A DNA stretch of 64,000 bases from Sorghum bicolor (taxonomy: Eukaryota > Streptophyta > Magnoliopsida > Poales > Poaceae). Position numbers and translations under genes: made by a program. Shown here piece after piece: positions 11,835-22,386 of the stretch (positions within the stretch are counted from its first letter, which is position 1; every line of letters starts with the position of its first letter). Location: assembly GCF_000003195.3 (NCBI RefSeq), contig NW_018396400.1, positions 20,697 through 84,696 of the forward strand. Direction: 5' to 3'. The notes beneath the pieces are model-generated. The model was given only the letters and a program-made list of their open reading frames with translations. It was not told where the DNA came from and did not search any database.

Positions 11835-14800
11835 TGTAACAGAACCGACCAAATTATAAGAGATTAATCCTAACAGTGACCATTTGCATAGTCAAACCAT
11901 CACGCTTAAGCCCATATAATCCCGGTAGTCCGTGAAATCTCGAAGGATTTCAAACCACATATCGCACAACAGCCATGATCGTAATAAGTTTAGCGGTCGC
12001 CATTCACAAATACATCCAGATTACAACATTCATAAAATTCATCGGAGTTCTTAAAGTTATTACAAACCAAGTTCACAGGTAGCGGAAGCCTCATAGTTTG
12101 AAAATACATCACACACACTTAGTCTGATACAGTGCCATAATTCGGTCATTCCCACAAAAGCAAAAGAGAAGACGGAGAGACCATCGCCCTTGGTCTAGTC
12201 ATCACCCATGGCTGGGTACAGACACAGGATGCAATAACCATAGTACATTTGACCATCTGCAAAACAACATGGGAGTAGAACCCTGAGTACGAGAAGGTAC
12301 TCAGCTAGACTTACCCATCATAAAACAAAAATAAAAACTCTTCAAGGATCATGAAGGCTATATAGTGGGGTAGCTGACAATCTTTTGCATAACTGCAAGA
12401 TTCTATTACTATAACCTATATAGATCTTTCTTCCTTTAGTTTGCTCAAGTTGAAAGTATCATTACCTATTGTCTAGGTTTGCACCTGTACTATTACAAGC
12501 AAGTATAGTGATATGATAGTACCTCATCATAGCATTTCTTAAAACCATTTATCATTATAACCCAAGTGTTCCATAGTCCTTACTACGAGGACAGGGCTCA
12601 TGTCAAGTGCTCACTATCCAGGAGCGATGGCGATTCGAATCGATTTCTAACCAGCTAGCGAGGTATTCCCCACACAAACCACACTCACTGATCAAGTGAG
12701 CTACAGATCACCGTATTACACTATCCAGGACTAATTCGCGGGTTCGGCAGGCACCGCCCGTACCCGAGGACCGTTCCGGCGACCGAGGTATCCAAGGTAT
12801 ACCAAGGTTGCGCGCCGCGCCCTCGTCGTTCTCCTCAACCATCACCAATACAGCGCATGGCGGCTCGATTCCCGGCCCGGATAGTGTTCAGGCTTCGCGG
12901 TCGGAACGACTTATCCTTCCAGCTAAGTGTGGGGCATGCGTTCAACATGACAAGAGGGCCGTCAACGATCGGTCCTTAATCGACACAGGCAGGGGCACTA
13001 TGGTCAACCCACCATAAGACCCTGCCCGGTCTCCAATTCCATTCCACACTTGGTTATTCTTTTCCCAGAGCAATCACTGCTTAATCGAGCAGGTATCCAC
13101 CTATATCTCGCAGGTGACAGGAAATCACCCGACTTCTACCGGACTAAGCAAGCTAAGCATAGACTCCGCACCTATCTACATAGGACAAGGTAGATAACGA
13201 GGGGTGATAACAAGGAGTACCCATGCATCAACGGTATCAACCAACTCCTATCACTTAAATGCAATATAGTAGAACAAGCATAGTATATCATATAAGTTAG
13301 CGAGAATAGGGAGACTTAGAATGCTCCGGGGCTTGCCTTTCTCAAACGTGCTGGGTCGGTGATCCGGACACTCCTGCAGCTCCTCTCCGGGTTCCTGTGC
13401 TTCCGGAGGTTCCTGCTCCTGAATCTCTTCAGGTTCCTCGGGTCCCACTTCGTTCTCCTGCGAGCCTGTATGATGCATGTGTGCTTGTGAGTGGAGTGCG
13501 AGATGCCCGAGTGGATGCTTGTATGAAAAGGTACCAATGATCATGACATGATGCATAGGTGATTTAATTGGTCATGATGCTCTTTACAAGGTAGTCAACA
13601 TCATCCAAGAATAGACAATTAAATTAAACATCTATTGCATTCTCTTCTATCAATGTGTTCAAGTGTAACCAGCAACCCACATGATGCTTCAAAGATACAC
13701 CAAACCCCTTTTATTCTATTTAACCTATATATAACAATTCATAATTTTCTTTATTCATTTCTAGGCCCATCAAAATTTACATGCAGTTCTGTTCATCAAT
13801 AAATTCTACAAAAATTACAGGAGACTATCAGTCAAGCATAAAGTCTACTATAAATTTTTCATAATTTTTGGGTACTTATTTTGAGCTACAAAATTTACAA
13901 GATTAATTAATAAGGGCAAGTACAATTACTCTACTGTGGTATAAGTGTCAAACAACAGATTTCATATTTTTACAATTTGTCTAATATCATAAGAAACACC
14001 CACAAAATTTTCCAGATTTATTGCATGATCCAATTAATTATTAAAAATCATGAATCACTGCCATGCAAGCATTTAAATTACCATAAATCCATTTATACAC
14101 CAAATAATATGTAGCAATATTTTCCCAGTGAGTAAACATACATGCAGAGGCAACAAATCAAGTTTCACATTTTTCTGAACCATATTTCATTTACTATGCA
14201 TTTTCCAAGTCTAGCAAAAACATGGATTAAATATATTCATTCAGAAAAGTTACTCAAACATGACATGCAATTATATCAAACTGTAGATCTGGAAATATAG
14301 AGCACACTAAAATTTATTTCATCCACTTTGGAGCTGTAGAACTCAAGATATGAATTCTTCAAGTTTTGAATCAATTTCTGGAAATCATTTATTCAAGAAA
14401 ACCGACGAAAAAGGCTACGCGCACACAGATCTACACCTACCGGGGTCCTCCTGCGACTGACAGTGGGTCCCCGACCCCACCGGTCAGCGAGACCGAGAGG
14501 GAGCTCACCCCCGACGAGCAGATCTCGCCGGCGGTGAGGTCTCCGGCCACGGGGTAAGCGCCAACGTGCTCCCCGCAGCGAGGCGCACCCAACGGTACCC
14601 TTGGATTGGCCAGAGGATGACCGGAACACCTCCGACGAGCATGCATGGCGGCACAGCGGCGCTGCTCGCCGTGGCCAGGCCGCTCCGGTGTGGTAGAGCG
14701 CGCGCAAACGTCTCTCCGAGCTTCCTCACCACCCTACCGACCTAGCGCAACCAAGAACCAGCGAAAAGAAGCAGGAAAACGCAAGATCCGTCGCGGCGGA

Positions 14801-15747
14801 GTACTCCGGCGAGCTTGGGGTAACTCCGGCGAGCGATTCACGGCGCTCGACGGACTCTCACCTCGGTAGAACGCGTGCAGGAGCTTACCCTAACGATGGC
14901 GAATGCGCCGGTGGTCTTGGTGTCGAGGTTTGGTCACTGGGGTGGCCGGCGGTGAGCAGCGGAGCTGCTCCGGCGATGGCGCTGCGGCGGAGCTCTCGGC
15001 TTCGGTTGCGCTCGCGAGTGGAGGGAGGAGGAAGAGGGGCGCGGGCGACAGGAGGGAGGGAATGCCCTGGGAGCCCGAGCCGGCGTCCCGACCAGGGGTG
15101 TAGGTGGCCGGCCGCGGCGCGTCCAACGCCGGCGTACGGCCGCCACGTGGCCGGCGCCAGGTGGAGCGAGGCGCGTCCGCGCGCGCGGGAGAGAGGGGGA
15201 GGGGGAGCAGGCCGGGCCGCTCGCTGGGCCGAAAGGGGAGCGGGGTTGGCCCAGCAGCGCCTGCCCCTTTTTCTTTTTTTATTTCTTTTCTCCAAATTCT
15301 TTCTAAATTCATTTGGACCAATTTAAAATCATTTTCACCTCTTGCTCCCAAAAACAAAGTTGTTCTAAAACAAAAACCCTACAACTTTGTTTTAATAAGC
15401 AAGACCAAATTCCCAATAGAATTTGAATTACAAATTAAAACTAGTTCTAGGTTTTCAAATAAATTCAATTTGGAAATTTTTGTATAAATTCTATTTCTCA
15501 AATTCTATAGCTCCAAAAATTGCACAAAAATATTCTTAATTCTTCTTACACATAAATAAACCTAGTTTGAATATTTCACATTTTTAGAAGCAAGCCTCCT
15601 ATTTTTAGTATATTTAAAGCACATGGAATAAAGCACATAAAATCATATTTTGGGATGAATGACATGCTCATGATGCTATGCCTGATGAGAATGCTTATGC
15701 ATTGCTTTGATAAGGCTAAGTGCATGCTTAACACCTAGGGTGTTACA
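11835..15747 (-). repeat. LTR1, full length (3913 bp)
   Basis: On the element strand it starts TGTAACACCCTAGGTGTTA and ends GGTCGGTTCTGTTACA, the usual TG...CA termini. In sense order it has an AT-rich stretch (about 15700-15270), a strongly GC- and CpG-rich stretch (about 15260-14430), a second AT-rich stretch (about 14400-13590), and a remainder of mixed composition. It is the longest form seen: it contains the 173 bp (14923-15095) missing from LTR2 and LTR3 and the 757 bp (13591-14347) missing from LTR2. It shares private variants with LTR4, such as GATTAATCCTAAC near the outer end. Its satellite flank also matches that of LTR4. Small open frames on both strands of the GC-rich part are not credible genes. 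Confidence 0.92.
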
Positions 15748-15761
15748 GCTCTTCCCCCCTT
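15748..15761 (-). other. polypurine tract of internal 1
   Basis: On the element strand AAGGGGGGAAGAGC directly precedes the 3' LTR, where plus-strand DNA synthesis is primed. The other four internal regions read AAGGGGGGAAGGGC at the same place; this copy has A instead of G near the end. Confidence 0.85.
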
Positions 15762-15765
15762 AGGG

Positions 15766-15784
15766 AAATCTCGTCCCGAGATTT
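15766..15784. other. 8-bp inverted repeat beside the polypurine tract
   Basis: AAATCTCG and CGAGATTT are separated by TCC and form a perfect short stem in every copy, between the pol stop and the polypurine tract. GACGAGATTT next to a purine tract is a recurrent motif in plant gypsy elements as I remember them, so it is probably a conserved cis element and not a novelty. Confidence 0.6.
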
Positions 15785-15791
15785 AAGTTAC

Positions 15792-16619
15792 TTACCATTT
15801 CTTATGAAATTTTGGATAAACTGTTTTTAGGTAATCCTCTGTTTCCCAGGTGGCATCCCTATCGTCATGATGACTCCACACCACCTTGCACGTTCTGACC
15901 ACTCTGTTTCGGGTTACTCGTTCCTTGGTATCCACAATTCCCACTGGCTGCTCTTTATATTCTAAGTCTGCTTTTATTTTGATCCCTCGAGGTTCAATCC
16001 TTTGTTCAGGTACTTTCAAACATTTCCGTAGTTGCGACACATGGAAGACCGGAAAGATCGAACTCAACTCTTCAGGTAACCGAATCTTGTAGGCCACTGG
16101 CCCTTTCCTCTCCAGTATTTGATACGGTCCCACATATCTGGGTGCAAGCTTGCTTCGAACTCGGAAACGTTGAACTTTCTTCATTGGCGTAACCTTGAGG
16201 TACACATAGTCACCTACATTGAATTCAAGTGACCTTCTCCTCTTATCAGCATAACTCTTTTGTCGTGATTGTGCCGCTTGCATATGCTGCTGTATGATTT
16301 GTACCTTCTTCTCTGCCTCATTCACGAAGTCGATACCATAGTATCTTCTCTCACCAGGTTCAACCCAGTTTAACGGAGTTCTACATCTCCGACCATACAA
16401 AGCTTCGAACGGGGCCATCTTGATGCTCTCTTGATAACTGTTATTGTAGGAGAATTCAGCCAGAGGTAACCATGACTCCCATGAACCCTTGGACGATAGC
16501 ACACAGGCCCTCAGCATATCTTCCAATACTTGGTTTAGCCTCTCCGTTTGACCTGAAGTCTGGGGATGATACACGGTACTTCTTATTAGACTGGTCCCCA
16601 AACTCTTATGCATTCGCTC
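15792..16619 (-). pseudogene. pol fragment: integrase C-terminal half plus chromodomain-like module (internal 1)
   Basis: This is the last part of the gag-pol frame, codons about 1207-1481, cut from upstream pol by a TAG. It contains [13 protein letters not shown], whose Glu (about residue 1232) is the third member of the DD35E integrase triad. The GPY/F-like region follows (RYVGPYQILERKGPVAYKI). The last 50 residues form a chromodomain-like module (ERVTRNRVVRTCKVVW ... DATWE ... YPKF). Two tryptophans of the expected aromatic cage are visible and the first aromatic position is not, as in group II chromodomains. The frame ends in TAA at 15792, 44 bp from the LTR. Confidence 0.88.
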
Positions 16620-17399
16620 CTAGAAGTGAGCGGTGAACTGTGGTCCTCTATCTGATATGATGGTCTTGGCAATACCATGCAACTTGACAATCTCAGCCAT
16701 ATATATATCAGCATACTCGGGAGGTCGGTAACGAGTTTTTACAGGGATGAAATGAGCCGACTTGGTTAATCGATCTATGATCACCCAAATTGAGTCATTC
16801 GCCTTTCTCGTTGTTGGTAATCCTGTGATAAAGTCCATGCTGACCTCTTCCCATTTCCACTCTGGAACTGACAATGGTTGCGACACACCTGCAGGTTTCA
16901 TGTGGATGGCCTTAACTCTGCAACACGTGTCACAACGGGCTACATATGCGGCTATTTCTTTCTTCATCTTGGTCCACCAAAAGTGGGGTCTTAGGTCTTG
17001 ATACATCTTACTACCGCCAGGATGGATAGAAAGCTTGGAGAGATGGGCTTCCTCCATGATGCAATTCTTTAATTCTCGATTCTTCGGAACTACTAGTCGG
17101 TGTTGAAACCATAATACCCCTTTCTCATCAATTCGGAACTGAGTTTTTGGGTCATCTTTAATCTTCTCTTTGATGTGGAAAATACCCTTGTCTGTTTTCT
17201 GACCTTTGATGACTTGACTCTCAAGTGAACAACTGAGTTGTATGTGACATAAGACTTCAGGATGCATGAGATTGAACCCATCTTCAAACAACGGTTGAAC
17301 CACTTGGTAGTGCGGTTTACGACTCAACGCATCTGCTACTACATTAACTTTGCCTAGATGATAGTGAACTTCCAGATCATAGTCCTTGATTAACTCTAA
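16620..17399 (-). pseudogene. pol fragment: RNase H end and integrase N-terminal half (internal 1)
   Basis: This segment lies in the same frame between two nonsense codons: TGA at 17400-17402 (Trp codon in internal 2, 4 and 5) and TAG at 16620-16622 (Trp codon in all other copies). It contains the end of RNase H (VVADALSRK) and the integrase HHCC zinc finger (His about 1065 and 1072, Cys 1102 and 1105). The first two catalytic Asp follow, in SMDFITGLP (about 1135) and SDRGPQF (about 1196). The Asp-Glu spacing of 35 residues to the next fragment is canonical. Unlike the other copies, the RNase H end reads YHLGKVN here instead of YHPGKAN. Confidence 0.87.
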
Positions 17400-19502
17400 T
17401 CACCGTCGTTGCCTCATATTCAGCTCGGACTGAGTGAAGATGTACTTCAAGCTCTTATGATCGGTATAAATGTGACACTTATTCCCCAGCAGATAGTGTC
17501 TCCAAATCTTCAAAGCATGCACTACTGCTGCTAACTCGAGGTCGTGAGTTGGGTAGTTGACTTCGTGCTTTCTCAACTGTCGTGAAGCATAAGCTATCAC
17601 TCTGCCATCTTGCATCAACACACTCCCCAGGCCACTCTTCGATGCGTCACAAAACACATCAAAAGGCTTTTCGATATTAGGTTGCGCCAGAACGGGAGCA
17701 GTGGTTAGCAGCTTTCGCAAGGTGAGGAAGGCTAACTCACACCCCTCCGTCCAGACGAACTTATGATCCTTTTGTAGCAAACTTGTCATTGGCTTAGCAA
17801 TCTTGGAGAAGTCAGGTATGAATCGACGATAATACCCGGCCAGACCAAGAAAACTTCTAACTTCCGAGACAGAAGTTGGTGCCTTCCAGTCCATGACTTC
17901 CTGCACCTTTGACGGATCCACAGCAATCCCTTCTTCAGATAGAATGTGCCCTAGGAAAGGAACTTTCTTCAACCAGAACTCACATTTGCTGAACTTGGCA
18001 TATAACTGATGCTCTCGTAATCGTGTTAGCACGATTCTTAGATGCTCGGCGTGATCTTGCTCATTTTCTGAATAAACTAGAATATCATCGATAAACACCA
18101 CAACAAACTTATCTAATTCTGGCATAAAGACTGAATTCATCAGATACATAAAGTATGCAGGAGCATTTGTCAACCCAAAGGACATAACAAGATACTCATA
18201 AAACCCATATCTGGTGGAAAAAGCAGTCTTCGGGATATCTTGCGGACGAATCTTGATTTGGTGATACCCAGATCTCAAATCTATCTTGGAAAACACTTTT
18301 TCCTTGGACAACTGGTCGAACAAGATATCAATCCTCGGCAAAGGATACTTATTCTTGATTGTCACGACATTGAGCGGACGGTAGTCCACGCACATGCGCA
18401 ACGACTGATCCTTCTTTTTCACGAACAACGCTGGACAACCCCATTCTGACGAACTTGGCCGGATAAACCCTTTATCCAGTAACTCTTTTAATTGATTTTT
18501 CAACTCAGCGAGTTCATTTCGTGGCATCCGGTATGGCCTTCTAGATATTGGTGCCGTACCTGGTACCAACTCGATAGCAAACTCTACTTCCCTATCTGGG
18601 GGAAGTCCTGGTAATTCCTCAGGAAAAACATGAGGGAACTCGCAGACTACTGGGATCTGTGGTAATGGAACCACGTGCGTAGCACAAGAGATGCTAGCAA
18701 AGTCAAGACGACGGGGCAAAGGTACTTGAAAAGAGCCACCGCCCTGGGGTTCTTTGAGAGATAACATCCTCTTCCCAGTATCTATGACGGCATCCCATTC
18801 TCTCATCCATTTCATGCCCACGATAACATCCAAAACTAACCCAGGCATGACCACTAGATTTACTCGAAAAACTCGGCTACTTATATCCAGGGTTGCCCCT
18901 CGAACCACTCTATTGGTCAACACATCTGCCCCTGCTGAGCTGATGCGGTAGCCATAACCCAGATCTGTAACTGCTTGACTATGCTTTTGTGCAAATGCCT
19001 GGCTCATGAATGAATGCGATGATCCAGAATCAAACAAAACAACTGCAAGATGTTGGTTGACAGGAAACATACCAGCCGTTACCGGTTCTCCTTCCAGAAT
19101 CTCCTCGATTGAGGTATGGTGCACACGAGCTGGATAGGTTGGCTGTTGCCTCTTGGGGTAGGGACATTCCTTGGCAAAGTGTCCCATCTTGTGGCAGTTG
19201 TAGCACGGACCCTTGGTCGTATTGTTGGCGGCAGGTGCCGCGGCTTGAATTGCCTTTGGCTTGGCAGGAGCTATCGCCACCTTGTACGGCTTCTGCTGCG
19301 TTGGATGCCCTGTGTTCCTTCTCTGCGGTGGTCGAAACCTAGCACCTGGGGCAGGAGGACGATATTGCGGTCGCCCTGCCACTGGTGCCCTGGATTGAGA
19401 CGACCCGGCTTCAAAAGCCCTCTTCCTTGACTTGGATGCACTATAGTTGTTGTTATTGTTCTCCTGGGTCAGACAGTCACTGATGTAAGCATTGAAGGTA
19501 GC
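17400..19502 (-). pseudogene. pol fragment: CCHC knuckle, protease, reverse transcriptase, RNase H (internal 1)
   Basis: This is an open frame continuous with gag except for one TGA at 19503-19505. In order it holds a basic Pro-rich linker; one CCHC zinc knuckle ([14 protein letters not shown], about 345-358 of the gag-pol frame); an aspartic protease with [10 protein letters not shown] (catalytic Asp about 403); reverse transcriptase with [23 protein letters not shown] and the active site FIDDILVYS (about 715-718); and RNase H with FCDASKSG (about 864) and TDHKSL. The TGA at 17400 cuts off the RNase H end and all of integrase. Internal 3 has the same stop. No reading-frame shift is needed between gag and pol in this family. 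Confidence 0.9.
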
Positions 19503-20237
19503 TCAGGTCCCTGTACCCATGGTTTTCAGCATTTTTGGACTCAAGCCTATCTGGAAACTAGCAATCTTTTTGGCCTCCGTGTTCACAAACTCGGGGGCAT
19601 AGCGAGCGAGATTGTTGAAAGCGTGTAGATACTCCTTCACAGATTTCGTCCCCTGGGACAGCCTCATGAACTCCCCAACCTTCATTTCCACCACACCTGG
19701 AGGAATGTAATTTCCCCGAAATGCAGTGGTGAAGCGGTTCCAGGTGATTGGGGTCCCCTCTGGGTAGGTGGTACGGTGATGGGACCACCAAATCCCAGCG
19801 GGTCCTTGCAACTGATGTGCCGCATACTCAGCCTTGAGTTCTTCCGTCATCCGAAGAAGACGAAACTTCTGCTCCATGGTGTTGATCCACTCATCTGCCT
19901 CGAGCGGTTCCAAAGCCTCCTTGAAGATTGGGGGCTTGGTATCCATGAAGTCCTTGAACGAGCTGTACTGATTGACTTCACAACCACCCTGGTTATCCCC
20001 ACGACGGGTGTTGTCAGCTATGTTACGCAGGGCTTCCTCCATGTTGCGCTGCATTTGTTCCATGTTGCGTTGACTCCCCAGAAACTGCACGAAGAACACG
20101 TCCGCAGTGTACGGAGGAGGCGGTGGTGGTAGCGGTGATGGTGCTCTTTTCTCATTCCGTTGAGCCCCACCTCCGGAAGTACCTGCTCCAAGACCGGGGT
20201 TGCTGTTACCCCCGCCACGTGTCTGCACCATCTGCAT
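19503..20237 (-). pseudogene. gag capsid region (internal 1)
   Basis: The frame starts at ATG 20237 with MQMVQTRGGG, followed by a Gly-rich and Pro-rich N-terminus (PLPPPPPPY) and an amphipathic repeat (RNMEQMQRNMEEALRN). A typical plant Ty3/gypsy capsid domain follows at about residues 95-230 (YSSFKDFMDTKPPIF, ADEWINTMEQKF, ITWNRFTTAFRGNYIP, SVKEYLHAFNNLARY). It stops at TGA after 244 codons. In internal 4 this codon is CGA and the frame runs on into pol, so the stop is a mutation and not a natural gag terminator. The gag nucleocapsid knuckle lies downstream of the stop. Confidence 0.85.
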
Positions 20238-20547
20238 ACGTCAATGATAAGCAATCGTTAGGAGTTGCCATCAACGGTAGAAATGTGTAAAATCATGCCG
20301 CACTGAATTTACTGAGGAAATAAATTCGCACAATAAATAGAGGCACAACAATTCATCATCCACCCACAACATCACTAACAGATTACTTAACATTCAAGCA
20401 ACAAGGTTTGCATACATCCAACTTGCCAGCATACAAACACTGGACTTTCAACATGGACTCATAAAGTTTTACATAGCCCAGATCCAAAAGTACAAGCCAT
20501 GCCATGCAACAACAAAAGAAGAAGGTCTAGCTCTAGAGCCCTAGCAT
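20238..20547 (-). other. spacer between the extra ORF and gag (internal 1)
   Basis: These 310 bp separate the end of the extra ORF from the gag ATG and are nearly identical in internal 2, 3 and 4. They contain no open frame of note. How gag is translated downstream of another ORF (splicing, reinitiation or a separate transcript) cannot be told from the sequence. Confidence 0.6.
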
Positions 20548-21595
20548 CTACTCGCTATGATCACTGTCCATGCCGGAGCCCTCCTCGACCTCATTTCCAC
20601 TAGCTGCTGCTCCTATCTCGGGATCCTCGTCCATCTCGTCCTCAGAGTCTAGCTCAGCTGCTCCAGGCAGATGGTGAGGGTGGAGCTGGTTATGCAGCTG
20701 GTGGATTTCCTCATGCAAGTTCTCATTGTACTCCTCGGCATTAGCTACCTGCTGCTCTAGCTCCAGCTGTCGGGCCATCAAAGTGTCCTCCTCGTGCCAG
20801 GCTTCATTCCTCTGACCAAGCACATGGACTAGCATGCGCTCGCAGTTCCTGTGAGCAGTAGTCACCCTATCCCTCTGCTCTCGCACTGCAAGCAGGTCCT
20901 GACTCAGCTCACTGTTCTTCTGGACTGCCTGATCTCTCTCTCTCTCTGGTCACACGGGTCAACTCTGCCTGTAGCCTCTCAACCTCAGAGTCGAACTCAC
21001 GCTGCAACTGACGCTTCTCATCCTGGACGGTGAGAAGAGACCCGGACAAGCGACCCAAACAACGCTCCAGGCCTCCATAGGTCTTCATCAAAGCGTACAT
21101 AGCACTCATAGCTGCGCTGTCACTGTGCTGGTCCTCATCTGCACTCCTCTCTAGAGCGCTCACCTCGGACTGATCCCACACCGAAGTGTAGGGGTCACCC
21201 CGGGGAAACACCCCAGCGAAGGCGTGGGCCAGCTCCTGTGGAAACCTCTCCATGAGGTCCCTCAGAACTGCGAAAGCTGCCCTGCTGGCACCGTGGAAAG
21301 GCGTGGCACCTCGGGACTCGTACACCCAGCCGCCCCAGGCGGGGTCACCTCCACTGGTAGGAACAACTGCCTCGATCCCCACCAGGGTCTCGTCACCAAG
21401 CTGCTCCTTGTGCCAATAGTAGCGAGGTTCCCTTCCTTCAGGATACCCCATCGAGCTAAGCACTCTCCAAAGCAAAGTGGGCATCCCAAACTCCTCCAGG
21501 AACTTGCTCTTATGTCGAGAGCTCCTAGCTGCCAACGGATGGCGAGGGACCCGCCCACCAGTGGACTTGCGAGCGGTGAGCCTAGTTCGTGCCAT
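20548..21595 (-). pseudogene. extra ORF upstream of gag with histone-H3-tail-like N-terminus (internal 1, frameshifted)
   Basis: The first ATG is at 21593-21595. After Met removal the product would begin ARTRLTARKSTGG, like mature histone H3. In this copy codon 231 is CAG (Gln), where internal 2-4 have TAG. However, four extra bases in a TC run (20932-20947) shift the frame after about residue 218, so the product ends early at 20909. The downstream coiled-coil and acidic part (20548-20886) remains open in its own frame. Beyond the H3-like tail come a possible dsRBD-like domain (about 38-117), a Lys/Glu/Gln/Leu-rich coiled coil (about 170-300) and an acidic tail ending GMDSDHSE. I do not recognise the family. 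Similar sense-strand additional ORFs are known in other plant LTR elements such as Ogre/Tat. Confidence 0.75.
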
Positions 21596-22372
21596 CTGCT
21601 GCAAACGGAATACCTTGGGTAAGAGCGAGGATTATCTTTAATTACTTTATTTAGAATTGGGGCAGATTAAATTAAGGGGGAAAGTAAGCAATGATATGAA
21701 ATGAACATGATGCATGCACGAACTTACGATCTCACAAACTTAGAAACAAAGGTTAACACTAAACGGTATATGCGGTGGCACACAGCGTTCTCTCATAACG
21801 TAACTAACGTTCTAAGCGAGAACGTGGTTAGTGTACCTGCAGAAAACTCATTGCATCCCACCCACAATATGATTATGCAGAATAAGAATTTAAAGCTATA
21901 CACCCCACATACACAGACACCCGTCCATGCATATGACGTATTGCTACCCACATCATCGCCCTAATGACGGCATCGCCTCTCAGGACGGAATTCCCAACAT
22001 GCGGTACTGTTTTCAAACACACCAAAACATGTGTGCATGACACAGCACCTAACAACACTCCCCTAGACCGGCAGTGTATCCGATCATGCTCTCACAGCTC
22101 CCACTTACCGTGGCGTAGAGGAAAAATTGTTCCATACATTACCATTCAAATGAATGGCACTCATACTATTGCACGCCGTATGAGCGACGAAACAGAAATA
22201 TGATGCATTACCCCCAAGTCAGTACTTAACTAGCCACCTTAGAATCCTTAACTGGGCATAAAGGATATGACCATGGCACACTAGATAGTTTTCCCAAAAC
22301 TTGGTTTTAACACCTTAAACCGGTTTAGATTTAGTTTAGAACGTACTTATGAACAGTAACTCGCTAAACCTT
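21596..22372 (-). other. 5' leader of internal 1
   Basis: About 780 bp lie between the primer binding site and the extra ORF. The region is mixed in composition and well conserved between copies. Short open frames on the plus strand here run antisense and are not supported as genes. Confidence 0.6.
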
Positions 22373-22384
22373 GCTCCGATGCCA
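22373..22384 (-). other. primer binding site of internal 1
   Basis: On the element strand, two bases (GC) after the LTR end TGTTACA, the sequence is TGGCATCGGAGC. The initiator-Met site of most plant gypsy elements is TGGTATCAGAGC, so two positions differ; one could still pair as G:U. Copies 2 and 4 differ further. Confidence 0.7.
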
Positions 22385-22386
22385 GC

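Noticed and set aside
12808..13017. Plus-strand 69-codon frame MRAAPSSFSSTITN repeated in every LTR
   Set aside because: Repeated only because the LTR is repeated; antisense to the element and without a recognisable domain.
13251..13556. Minus-strand Pro/Glu-rich open frame in LTR1 (PEEPEEIQEQEPPEAQEPGEE)
   Set aside because: Open for 101 codons only in LTR1; the other LTRs have TAG at the Gln codon. It lies within the LTR and is low complexity. No support as a gene.
14393..15357. Arg/Pro/Ala-rich open frames on both strands of the GC-rich LTR block
   Set aside because: They overlap in several frames at once, change length with small indels between LTRs, and reflect only high GC content with few stops.
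19776..20132. Plus-strand 118-codon frame opposite gag
   Set aside because: A shadow of the gag codons on the other strand; nothing points to expression.
20932..20947. TC microsatellite as a regulatory element
   Set aside because: It lies inside the extra ORF and differs only by a four-base expansion that breaks the frame in internal 1; simple slippage explains it.
21602..21604. Start of the extra ORF three codons upstream of the ATG (a TTG)
   Set aside because: A TTG start is unlikely in a plant; the first ATG gives the H3-like N-terminus.
21701..22203. Plus-strand frames in the leader (MNMMHARTYDLTN and MTASPLRTEFP)
   Set aside because: Short, antisense to the element and in non-coding leader; no domain and no sign of selection.
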